Of a stretch of 64,000 bases of DNA, positions 34,622-42,867 are shown piece by piece. Under the pieces are notes generated by a model, which saw nothing but the letters and a program-made list of their open reading frames with translations, searched no databases and was not told where the DNA came from. This stretch comes from Formosa sp030427735. GTDB lineage: Bacteria; Bacteroidota; Bacteroidia; Flavobacteriales; Flavobacteriaceae. The translations under genes were made by a program, and so were the position numbers. The DNA lies in the NCBI RefSeq assembly GCF_051200825.1, contig NZ_CP195158.1, positions 1,240,001 to 1,304,000 on the forward strand. Direction: 5' to 3'. The number at the start of each line of letters is the position of its first letter. Position 1 is the stretch's first letter.

Positions 34622-36577
34622 TTACAATGATTTAAAATATTCGTAAATCATAACCATCGCCAAAGTATCTAGTTCGCAATATTTTAAAAGGCCTTTTGCT
34701 ATTTCCAAACGTTCTCTTTCCTGCATCGTCTCAAACTGTAATTTGCTATATGCCGTTAATGCAGCGCCACCATCCGCAATAAGGTTCATTTCCGAAACCA
34801 GTACTTCCAATTGGTCTTCAGACCAATCTTCAAATAAAGCGGGAAGTGTTTTGTAAGGACTAATAACCACACCTTCTTTTATATTGATAAAGACATGATC
34901 TTCATTAAAATTCTTACTAGTTACTTGTATATCTTCTATAGGGTTAGCATATTTTTCTTTTAAAAACACACTCGAATTTAATACTGCTGGCAAAATAGCT
35001 TTAATGGATATCGATCCATTGGTCATAGGGTGATAATAATAATCCTTTACTACACGGTACAGATCTATCATATCACGTTCGCCTTGCCATGTTTTAGTGC
35101 GACTTCCTGTGGAGTGTGTAATACGTTCTATAAATGCCTGAAGCTCGGTTTTATCTGGTTCATTGGAATCCGCTAACTGATCATGTATTTGGTTTAAAAC
35201 TGTATTTTCATGATTATGATATCTGAATATACTTCCCTCATTTTTTTCCAATGCTTGTTTTAATGCTCTTACAAATTCGAAATTAGGAAATTCACCAACA
35301 GCTGCATTTAAATATTCTGTAGCATGTTCTACACGATCGTCTTCATGCACGATATGATGGGAAAACTGAAACGCCGTTTGTTCGTAAGGGTGTCTGCCTG
35401 AGGTAAAAGGCAAAGCCACCATAGAGGTTTCAAAATCAATAAAATTTAAAGGATAAACCCAAGTTGACATTTCCTGCTTTAAGCCATCTAATTCTATAAA
35501 CGGAGTAGTGTCCTTCTCTTGCTGTTTTTCCACTTGAATCCAACGTCTTTCTGAATTAGAAATTTTATAGGCTTCAGGTATAGGCTTTATATCCGACTCT
35601 GATAATTCAGATATAAAGTATTTACCAGACTCGATTAATTGCTTTGCACCTCTGAAATTCCAGACATCATAAACCTTAGGTTGGTTTGCCGCTTGTTTTG
35701 AAATTTGTAATTGAGAGGTCCAGCAATCGTGATACCCACTTTTAGCCTCTAGAGTCGGTGTTTCTGTATAAAATTCACAACTCTTGCACTGGCTTCCAAT
35801 AGGCTCGATTAATTTCTTATCCTGAGCGTAATGATCTCGAAACATAAAAAGCAATGCTTCAAAACTTACACCTTCATTTAAAGGGTTAGTTCTGTAAATA
35901 AATTCAAGCTCTTGTTCTATACTAATATCAGCCAATAAATTCTCTCCAAGATCATCTAATTCCAGGCCTTCCTTTTTTAGTATTCCTGTTCTTAATTCGG
36001 ATGATTTTGAAATTTTAAAACTCTGATTTATACCATCAACCGTAGCAACAGCATCTTTATTTACCAGTTTTAAATAGGGTTTAATTTTCCAATCTGGATG
36101 GCATTTTTGTATTACATATTCTTGAAATGCAACATCATAAAGGTAAGCAGACCACCCACCGGTTAACCCCCCGCGTTTTCCTATGAAAGATTCATGGTTA
36201 TTTGCACTTATCGATTTTGCCTTAACTTCAAAAAGATTTATATGATTACCTTTTTTTTCTAAAATATCCACCCGTATAAATAACCCGTCGTACAGAAAGG
36301 CCGCTTCAAAAATAACCACATTATCTTGTTGTAATAGCTTTTCTGTTTTCTGTACCAATAGATCGTAATTCCAATCATCACCTAAAATCGCAACTCCATC
36401 AGGGTATTGCATTCGCGCTAGTTCTTCGACCTGAAATCCACCTTCTGCCAAGGCTTCTAAAAACGGATTGGAGAGTTGTTGGTTTACATATTCAGATTTA
36501 CGTGTATAAAATAATTTTGTAGGACACTCTAAACCCAGTTTAAATCTGGATTTGGTGAGATAACGTTCCTTGCTCAT
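34622..36577 (-). CDS. DUF2779 protein: Cas4-like nuclease fused to a DEDD-type exonuclease region
   Basis: 651 residues. The N-terminal half resembles a Cas4/RecB-type Fe-S nuclease: a cysteine in the first helix (LGLECPTKLFY, C18), acidic residues in LFIRVDILEKKGNHINLFEVKAKS (the D-ExK pattern) and a further cysteine group CKSCEFY and HDCW, giving the four cysteines needed for a cluster. The second half opens with NFIDFETSMVALPF and contains FRYHNHEN and later CELDTLAMVM, consistent with a DEDD-type 3'-5' exonuclease. This is the DUF2779 architecture as I remember it. Likely it resects or trims DNA ends. It lies upstream of the small basic gene and downstream of the WYL regulator. Confidence 0.75.
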   Translation of the reverse strand: MSKERYLTKSRFKLGLECPTKLFYTRKSEYVNQQLSNPFLEALAEGGFQVEELARMQYPDGVAILGDDWNYDLLVQKTEKLLQQDNVVIFEAAFLYDGLFIRVDILEKKGNHINLFEVKAKSISANNHESFIGKRGGLTGGWSAYLYDVAFQEYVIQKCHPDWKIKPYLKLVNKDAVATVDGINQSFKISKSSELRTGILKKEGLELDDLGENLLADISIEQELEFIYRTNPLNEGVSFEALLFMFRDHYAQDKKLIEPIGSQCKSCEFYTETPTLEAKSGYHDCWTSQLQISKQAANQPKVYDVWNFRGAKQLIESGKYFISELSESDIKPIPEAYKISNSERRWIQVEKQQEKDTTPFIELDGLKQEMSTWVYPLNFIDFETSMVALPFTSGRHPYEQTAFQFSHHIVHEDDRVEHATEYLNAAVGEFPNFEFVRALKQALEKNEGSIFRYHNHENTVLNQIHDQLADSNEPDKTELQAFIERITHSTGSRTKTWQGERDMIDLYRVVKDYYYHPMTNGSISIKAILPAVLNSSVFLKEKYANPIEDIQVTSKNFNEDHVFINIKEGVVISPYKTLPALFEDWSEDQLEVLVSEMNLIADGGAALTAYSKLQFETMQERERLEIAKGLLKYCELDTLAMVMIYEYFKSL

Positions 36578-36588
36578 AGTGGATTGGA

Positions 36589-37500
36589 TTAGTCTTTATA
36601 TTTGTTGTAAATTTTTTCTATTTCTGCTTTTATATGGTTCCTGTACCACTCTGGCTTTAACACTTCAACTTCCATACTCATTTTCAATATCTGGATGTCA
36701 AATTCATAATTAGGAATAATATTATAACCCACTTTATAATATCCAGATTCAGTATCGGGTAAAATGTATTGGGATTGATGAAGCGGTAAACTTTTAAGAT
36801 ATCGCATGTGTTTTTCATGGGTTTTTAAAACAATATTTTCCAATGAAGCTTCATTTACACGTACCCCAACAATGTTACTGAATTTGTTTAAATCTTCTTC
36901 AAAATCCTTTCTTATTACAGTCATAAGGTCACCTTGTTTTAAATCACTCAGTCTGTCTATCCCGAAAATACGTATAGTGTTCAAACCATCAACAACGCCT
37001 ATAACGTACCACCGGTTTAAATATTCTTTAATCATTAAAGGTGAAATGGTATACTGCTTCTTCGTGTCCTTATAATAATTATAATGCTCGAACGATAATT
37101 TACAACCTTGTTTTATAGCGATTAAAATAGGAGAGAGGTTTTCTATACCATTTAAAACAGGTGTGTTTTCAAAAAGTATGTACTCCTTGAGTTTGTTGTC
37201 GCTCATTAAACCTTCGGAAAAAATTTCACTTATACTTACCAATTCCAAATATTTGAAAAAAGAGATTATGTCCACACTTTCTTCTTCATTTATATAATAG
37301 CCCCTGTATTTTCTACAATGAGAGATCTCGATTCCAAAATCGTTTCTTATACTCTTTAGTTCTCGTTCTATTGTTCGTTCTGAAACTACAATATCTTGAT
37401 CCTTTAAGTATTCCATAACTTCGGATTTGGAAGGATAATGTTTGTTTTTTATAAAATTTAAAAGAAGAATCGTCCGTTTTGATAATGATGGATTTGACAT
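36589..37500 (-). CDS. WYL-domain transcriptional regulator
   Basis: 303 residues from the ATG at 37500; the 22 codons before it are not conserved-looking. An N-terminal winged helix (LLLNFIKNKHYPSKSEVMEYL, SERTIERELKSIRNDFG) precedes a WYL domain (KDTKKQYTISPLMIKEYLNRWYVIGVVDGL, with the NRWYVIG core). WYL regulators of this size often repress defence genes and are released by ligand. It is divergent from the AAA/M41 protease gene, with a 19-bp palindrome between them that is the natural operator candidate. It precedes the DUF2779 gene by 11 bp, so both are co-transcribed. Confidence 0.8.
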   Translation of the reverse strand: MSNPSLSKRTILLLNFIKNKHYPSKSEVMEYLKDQDIVVSERTIERELKSIRNDFGIEISHCRKYRGYYINEEESVDIISFFKYLELVSISEIFSEGLMSDNKLKEYILFENTPVLNGIENLSPILIAIKQGCKLSFEHYNYYKDTKKQYTISPLMIKEYLNRWYVIGVVDGLNTIRIFGIDRLSDLKQGDLMTVIRKDFEEDLNKFSNIVGVRVNEASLENIVLKTHEKHMRYLKSLPLHQSQYILPDTESGYYKVGYNIIPNYEFDIQILKMSMEVEVLKPEWYRNHIKAEIEKIYNKYKD

Positions 37501-37556
37501 TTGATAGTGTTTTAAATACAGTGGTTTTGTTTTACAATTTAAAAATAATATTTTAA

Positions 37557-37575
37557 ACCGACACATGTTGTCGGT
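37557..37575. promoter_or_regulatory. Candidate operator palindrome for the WYL regulator
   Basis: ACCGACA-CATGT-TGTCGGT, perfect 7-bp arms with a 5-bp centre, lies between the divergent WYL and AAA/M41 genes. A looser relative (ACATGTCGGTGT near 34604) precedes the small basic gene at 34544. The match of the second site is weak. Confidence 0.6.
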
Positions 37576-37616
37576 CTATGGTTGTTTTTTTGACTCGTAA
37601 TCAAATTATAGAAGTT

Positions 37617-39383
37617 ATGACCACTAAACTAGACCATATTAAAGCCCAATTAGAATACAAACAACAGCGCCTAGAAAAAGCCAATACCATATTAAAAACA
37701 GAATTTTTCGGAATAGATGCCGCTATCGATCAAGTTTGCGCAAACATTCGTACTTGGTATATCTTAGCCGATTTTCAAGAACGCCCTATTGTGGTCAATC
37801 TTTGGGGACTAACAGGTGTGGGAAAAACCAGTTTGGTGAAACGCATTATGGAACTTTTGGACTTGAATGATTCAGTCTATCATTTCGATATGGGAAATAC
37901 GCAAGACGAAAGTGATACTAACATTTTAAATATTCAAAAAGTAATTGAAAGTGAAGATTCTAAATCGCCAAGAGTAGCTATTATTCTGGATGAATTTCAG
38001 CATGCAAGAACTTTAGATGAAAAACGTTGGGAGTCTGAAACCCCTGAAACACGATTAATTTGGGAACTTTTAGATACAGGCATCATTTCAAAATTAAAAG
38101 AAGATAAGAATGAAGACAAAACCTTAAACCTCTCTAAGGCCATCATCTTTGTAATTGGAAATCTAGATGGCGCTTACCAAATGGTTGATAACTTAAATTC
38201 CGAGATTCACGCTGATTATTTTCATGCTTTGTCTTTAAAAATAACCCTTCCTAAAATTAAAAAGGCCTTGGCCAATTTATTCAGAAATGAACAAATTTCT
38301 AGACTAGGCAATAATCATATTATTTACCCTGCTTTATCTTCAGTTGCTTATAAACAAATAATTGCCAAAGAACTAAAACAAATCACCAATAAATTAGTTT
38401 TGTACTCTGGTATACAATTTCATTTGGATGATTCCTTAGAGCATTTAATTTATAAAGAAGGAGTTTTTCCGTCTCAAGGAGCGCGTCCCATTTTTACTAC
38501 GGTAAATACCATATTAAAATCACAGATCCCTAATATCATATCTGAAGTTCTTAAACTCGATATAGCAATCCATAACATTGACTTAAAAGTCGAAAACTCT
38601 AAGCTTGTAGCTCATTACAAACATGGAGCTAAAATTGTTAGCACAAAATCATTTGATGTGCATCTGGTTTTGGAGAATTTACGCGTAAACACCTTTGACG
38701 ACATACAGGCTGTCGTCGCAGTTCATGAAAGCGGTCATGCAATAATTTCTACTTTTCTGCTAAATGAAATTCCAGAACACGTACATTCTAAAAGTGCCGA
38801 TGAGTTTCCTGGTTTTGTACTTTCCTTACCGGAATGCGATTTCCATTACAAAAAGGAAATATTCAATCGCGTAGCCATGTATTTGGGAGGGATGGCAGCC
38901 GAAGAACTTGTGTTTGGTAAGGACTACGTGACATCGGGTTCCACCAAAGACATAAGCAATGCAACAAGTTTCTTAACCAATATGTACAAATTAAGTGGTC
39001 TGGGTGATTCTCCGTTACGTTATGATAGTTCCGATGTAAGAAATAATGCGTATCACAATGTTATAACGGTTGAAAAGCAAATAAAAGAAACCGTTGAAAA
39101 GGCTTTAGAACTAGCTAAGACAACACTAAACAGAGAAATGAAACTATTGTTAGTGTTGGCCGATTACTTATGTAAACATCCTCAAATAGAAAAGGAGGAC
39201 TTAAAAGCGATGATTATACAATACGGAGTATCTAAAATCGATTTTGAAACCGATAAAACTAAATTTTATTATCTAGAAACTTTGCAATCTAAGGTCAGGT
39301 CAATTACGGCAGATGAAATGCAAATTACAAAGGCAGGAAGGGATCTTAATCGTAGTGCTACCAAGATAACTTTGGCAACTTAA
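37617..39383 (+). CDS. AAA+ ATPase (ClpB-type) fused to FtsH-like M41 metalloprotease
   Basis: 588 residues. The AAA+ module has Walker A GLTGVGKTS (K70) and Walker B ILDEFQHA (D125, E126). A ClpB-type small domain follows (FPSQGARPIFTTVNTILKSQ). The C-terminal half is an M41 peptidase: VAVHESGHAIIS supplies H370-E-S-G-H374, and YVTSGSTKDISNATSF supplies D445 as the third zinc ligand. Unlike FtsH there is no N-terminal membrane anchor, and the AAA part is of the Clp/AAA_2 type. The start at 37617 is preferred because the ATG at 37578 lies almost on the operator. It is divergent from the WYL regulator. A regulated, probably cytosolic protease is inferred. Confidence 0.75.
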   Translation: MTTKLDHIKAQLEYKQQRLEKANTILKTEFFGIDAAIDQVCANIRTWYILADFQERPIVVNLWGLTGVGKTSLVKRIMELLDLNDSVYHFDMGNTQDESDTNILNIQKVIESEDSKSPRVAIILDEFQHARTLDEKRWESETPETRLIWELLDTGIISKLKEDKNEDKTLNLSKAIIFVIGNLDGAYQMVDNLNSEIHADYFHALSLKITLPKIKKALANLFRNEQISRLGNNHIIYPALSSVAYKQIIAKELKQITNKLVLYSGIQFHLDDSLEHLIYKEGVFPSQGARPIFTTVNTILKSQIPNIISEVLKLDIAIHNIDLKVENSKLVAHYKHGAKIVSTKSFDVHLVLENLRVNTFDDIQAVVAVHESGHAIISTFLLNEIPEHVHSKSADEFPGFVLSLPECDFHYKKEIFNRVAMYLGGMAAEELVFGKDYVTSGSTKDISNATSFLTNMYKLSGLGDSPLRYDSSDVRNNAYHNVITVEKQIKETVEKALELAKTTLNREMKLLLVLADYLCKHPQIEKEDLKAMIIQYGVSKIDFETDKTKFYYLETLQSKVRSITADEMQITKAGRDLNRSATKITLAT

Positions 39384-39421
39384 AAACCAATCGAAATACT
39401 TTTTTTAATGGCTAAGGCATT

Positions 39422-39429
39422 TATATTTG
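39422..39429 (+). promoter_or_regulatory. Candidate -7 box for the DprA-like gene
   Basis: TATATTTG matches the TAnnTTTG consensus, 24 bp before the ATG. No clear -33 element is visible. It would separate the SLOG pair from the protease gene, but read-through is also possible. Confidence 0.5.
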
Positions 39430-39453
39430 TAGTAGCCCTAATTCTTAAACACA

Positions 39454-40392
39454 ATGAAAAACACTTATATTATCGCTTTGTTGCAACTACCTAAAATAGG
39501 GCCTGTGTTAGCAAACAAAATTATTAAATCAATACCTTTTCAAATACGCTCTTCAGAAGATTTGAATAGCGCACTTATAGCGGCACAATCTCGTTTAAAA
39601 CGCATTCCTGAATTTTCTAAAGAAGTTATAGATGAAGCTGTTAGGAATGCTGAGGATATTTCTTTAAAAGCAAAACACTTAGACATACACGTAATCTCTA
39701 TTTATGATGAGAATTACCCGAAACAGTTTCTTGAAATATTAAATCCACCTGTGGTTATATATGTTCAGGGAAACTTAAATACCTTAAAACAGAAACGCCT
39801 TTTGGCGGTCATAGGGGCTCGTGAACCTTCAAAATTTGGTTTGGAAGCAGGTTATAATATTACAAAACACTGTTTAAAACAAGGCGCTGTAATTGTTAGT
39901 GGCTTGGCTCAGGGTTGTGATACTATGGCGCACACTTGTGCTCTGGAAAATAATGGGAAAACTATTGCGGTTTTACCATGTGGCCTTGATAAAATTTTTC
40001 CGAAACAAAATAGAACATTAGCACAACAAATTTTAGAACAGGATGGGGTATTATTATCAGAATATCCTCCAGGTACAGCCGTTCAAAAAAACTATTTTAT
40101 CCAACGCAATAGACTGCAAAGTGCTTTAAGTGATGGAGTTATCATTATAGAATCGGAAATAGAAGGAGGAACCATGCATACCTTTAAATTTGCTAAGGCG
40201 CTTCAACAACCTATAGGGGTATTGCATCATCCATTAGAATATCGCACGATAAAGTCAGCAGGAAATACCGCAATTCTGGAAGCTAATCAAGGTATTAAGT
40301 TAGATAGTAGTAATGCTATTAATGACTTTATTTCTATGACCTTTGATCAACCAATGCGCACGCTTACGGCGGTTGAATCTGAACAGGATTAG
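39454..40392 (+). CDS. DprA/Smf-like SLOG-fold protein
   Basis: 312 residues. It opens with a helix-hairpin-helix-like segment (LPKIGPVLANKIIKSI) and then the DprA Rossmann-type core: LLAVIGAREPSKFGLEAG, VIVSGLAQGCDTMAH, GLDKIFPKQNRTLAQQIL and YFIQRNRLQSALSDGVIIIE. In competence DprA loads RecA on incoming single strands. Here it lies next to a second SLOG protein and downstream of an AAA/M41 protease, outside any competence cluster. Alternative roles in nucleotide sensing within a defence module fit that context. The housekeeping dprA may be elsewhere in the genome. Confidence 0.8.
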   Translation: MKNTYIIALLQLPKIGPVLANKIIKSIPFQIRSSEDLNSALIAAQSRLKRIPEFSKEVIDEAVRNAEDISLKAKHLDIHVISIYDENYPKQFLEILNPPVVIYVQGNLNTLKQKRLLAVIGAREPSKFGLEAGYNITKHCLKQGAVIVSGLAQGCDTMAHTCALENNGKTIAVLPCGLDKIFPKQNRTLAQQILEQDGVLLSEYPPGTAVQKNYFIQRNRLQSALSDGVIIIESEIEGGTMHTFKFAKALQQPIGVLHHPLEYRTIKSAGNTAILEANQGIKLDSSNAINDFISMTFDQPMRTLTAVESEQD

Positions 40393-40409
40393 CTCCAAAA
40401 CCCTTTAGC

Positions 40410-40772
40410 ATGAAACATAAATATACTAGGTGTATTATTGCTGGCAGTAGAACGTTTGAAGATTACCAAACCTTAAAACACCAATGTGAAAAGTTGCTAG
40501 AAAAGCTTAAACATGTACAAATTATTTGTGGTGGCGCCAAAGGAACCGATGCTTTAGCTATACAATTTGCTAAGGAATACCAATACGAGCTGGTAGTTGT
40601 GCCGCCAGACTGGAAAACATTTCAAAACGCAGCAGGATTTGTTCGCAATGCTGCTATGGTAGAATATAGCGATATGCTTATTGCCTTCTGGGATGGTGAA
40701 AGTTCTGGAACAAAACATATTATCGATTTAGCCCAATTGCGCGGTTTGGAGGTATATGTGTTTCGGGTGTAG
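40410..40772 (+). CDS. DUF2493 / SLOG-family protein
   Basis: 120 residues, close to the size of YspA-like SLOG proteins. The motifs AGSRTFEDYQTL, IICGGAKGTDALA, FVRNAAMVEYSDMLIAFWDG and SGTKHIIDLA match the DUF2493 Rossmann fold, which is related to DprA and to nucleotide-binding SLOG sensors. It follows the DprA-like gene by 17 bp, so two SLOG-fold proteins are made together. A sensor of nucleotides or nucleotide-derived signals is the family idea; the ligand is unknown. Confidence 0.8.
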   Translation: MKHKYTRCIIAGSRTFEDYQTLKHQCEKLLEKLKHVQIICGGAKGTDALAIQFAKEYQYELVVVPPDWKTFQNAAGFVRNAAMVEYSDMLIAFWDGESSGTKHIIDLAQLRGLEVYVFRV

Positions 40773-40826
40773 TAGTAATTTTATTATCCCTTTATTGAAA
40801 ACGAATATCTCATTTAAATTAAGATT

Positions 40827-41342
40827 ATGACTTTATACGATTTAATATTAACAAACTCATGGGCTAGCGTCGAAATCATTTTACTAGAATTGTACCCCGA
40901 AGAGCAAAATCAACTGGAAGATTACAAACAAGTTTATAAAAAACTACAACATTTAATTCCTATACCCAGTAAAACCCCATTGATTTTAAAGGAGCTTAAA
41001 GATGATTCGTTGCCTGATGCCGACGAGACTTATGTTGAAATATTTTGTCCCATATCTGAGGAGGAAGACGAGCCTTTTGCTATGGAGTTTGCGTCTTGGG
41101 CAGAATGGCTTGGTAAGCCAATTGCAAAAGAGAATCTAGAAAATTTCTCGGCCTTTGAAATTATAGTCCATTGTTTGTGCGAAATGACCTTTATATCTTT
41201 TGATGAAAAAGACATTAATAATTCTTTTGCTCGACTGATGAAATCATACGAGCAAGCGCAATACTTATTAGACAATCCAGATAAAGCAAATTTTCTTCCT
41301 ATAGATGAGTATTTTAAAAAGTGGGATGAAATGTTTGGATGA
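40827..41342 (+). CDS. DUF6557-like hypothetical protein
   Basis: 171 residues, soluble and acidic. The segment EFASWAEWLGKPIAKENL followed by FEIIVHCLCEMTFISFDE resembles the conserved hypothetical family DUF6557; that name is from memory. No catalytic motif is visible. It lies 54 bp after the SLOG protein in the same direction, so it may be the tail of that operon. Its function cannot be given. Confidence 0.5.
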   Translation: MTLYDLILTNSWASVEIILLELYPEEQNQLEDYKQVYKKLQHLIPIPSKTPLILKELKDDSLPDADETYVEIFCPISEEEDEPFAMEFASWAEWLGKPIAKENLENFSAFEIIVHCLCEMTFISFDEKDINNSFARLMKSYEQAQYLLDNPDKANFLPIDEYFKKWDEMFG

Positions 41343-41493
41343 AATTATAGCTAAAAGTAAAATACAAAATTGTGTAATTATATTTAAATATCGAAAAAAT
41401 AGAATGACTTGTCTTTTAACAATAGTATGACTTAATTTGTAGGAATAGAGCTATGCTTTTTTAATTCCTGTTTCATTACAAACAATAAATTTT

Positions 41494-42711
41494 ATGGAGA
41501 GAAATACAAAGGAAAAAATTATAAATGTTTTAGATAATACAAGAAAAATAATCCAACACAACGAGGAATTGGCTTATGCAAAAGGTGAATTGTTTAACAT
41601 CTATAATATTTTAAACCTCAAAACTGATGAAGTTCGTACCCATTCGGCTTTTTTAGGAGAGTTACTTAATCCTGATGGTACGCATCTAATGAAAGATGCA
41701 TTTCTTAAGGCTTTTTTTAAAATTTTGCCTACTGAGGTGTATAACGATTTTAATTGTGATAGTGCCACTTTAAAAATCGAACATTATATCGATGTGGTTG
41801 ATAATTTAAAAGATATTGGCTGTAGATCTGGAGGTCGAATAGATATTTATTTATCGGATGCAGCAGGTAATTCAATCTCAATTGAAAATAAAATAGATGC
41901 AGGAGATCAATTAGGACAAATAGAACGTTATTGTAATTATAATAAGCCGAAAAACAAGGTGCTTTATTTGTCTAAATATGGAGATGAACCAAGTGAAGAA
42001 AGTATAGGTAATCTTATTGCTGGTGAAGATTATCACATAATAGCTTACAATAATGAAATTTTAAATTGGTTGGAAGATTGTCAAGCCATAGCGTCAGATC
42101 AACCTATTCTTAGGGAAAGCATAAAACAATATAAAATACTAATTCAACAAATCACTAATACTTTGGGAAATAAATTAGAAAATGAGTTAAATGATGTTAT
42201 CATTAAAAATCTTGAAGAAGCTGCTCATATCGCGAATAATTACAACAAACTAATTAACAAATTAAAAAAAAGATTCAGAGATCAATTAGCAGCTAACCTT
42301 AAAAGTAAATTAAAGGATTATAAAATAACAGATAAAAGAAACGTAGACCAAAGATCGGCAGCTTTAATGTTACGTAAAGAAAATCTTCATAAAGAGCGTC
42401 TTTGTTTCGGAATTGAAGGTTTTAGTGGGATTGGACATAAAGACGGTGTGTTATTTATAGGGATTTATGATAAGAATGAAGTATTAAATTTAGATAAAGA
42501 TTTTAATAAACTAACCGGTTGTTGGCCTCATTTTACTGAACTTACTTTTGATGAAAAGAAGATTTATCTATCAGATTTTAAATTTCTTCAATCTTTAAAT
42601 GATGAAAAAAAGTTAAACGAAATAGTTGAAAAGGTATCTTCTCAGGTCGCAACTTTTATTGAAGCTAACAAGGTTTTATTACAAGGTATTAATAGTTCGA
42701 GTGCAAATTAA
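41494..42711 (+). CDS. PDDEXK_4-family nuclease-like protein
   Basis: 405 residues, soluble. The N-terminal nuclease fold shows H50 and E56 in the leading helix (RTHSAFLGELLNP), D117 in GGRIDIYL, and ISIENKID with E131 and K133, then QIERYCNY with Q142 and Y146. This is the PDDEXK_4 pattern and the same family as the gene at 31381. The C-terminal 200 residues are helical with charged segments. It is the last gene before the integrase, and the two converge. The gene may be a mobile-element cargo nuclease acting in defence; no partner methylase is seen. Confidence 0.7.
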   Translation: MERNTKEKIINVLDNTRKIIQHNEELAYAKGELFNIYNILNLKTDEVRTHSAFLGELLNPDGTHLMKDAFLKAFFKILPTEVYNDFNCDSATLKIEHYIDVVDNLKDIGCRSGGRIDIYLSDAAGNSISIENKIDAGDQLGQIERYCNYNKPKNKVLYLSKYGDEPSEESIGNLIAGEDYHIIAYNNEILNWLEDCQAIASDQPILRESIKQYKILIQQITNTLGNKLENELNDVIIKNLEEAAHIANNYNKLINKLKKRFRDQLAANLKSKLKDYKITDKRNVDQRSAALMLRKENLHKERLCFGIEGFSGIGHKDGVLFIGIYDKNEVLNLDKDFNKLTGCWPHFTELTFDEKKIYLSDFKFLQSLNDEKKLNEIVEKVSSQVATFIEANKVLLQGINSSSAN

Positions 42712-42867
42712 TTCGACAAGAAAAAAAGCTGATTTAGTTGCAGAGCTTTTATTCTCCTAGTATGTTTAAATAAATGCAATAATGCTAGTTTACATAAAAA
42801 CATCAAACCGTAGATTTAATTTATTTTTAACTGTGGTCTGTTGTTTTTATTTTAATACAGATGTTGT

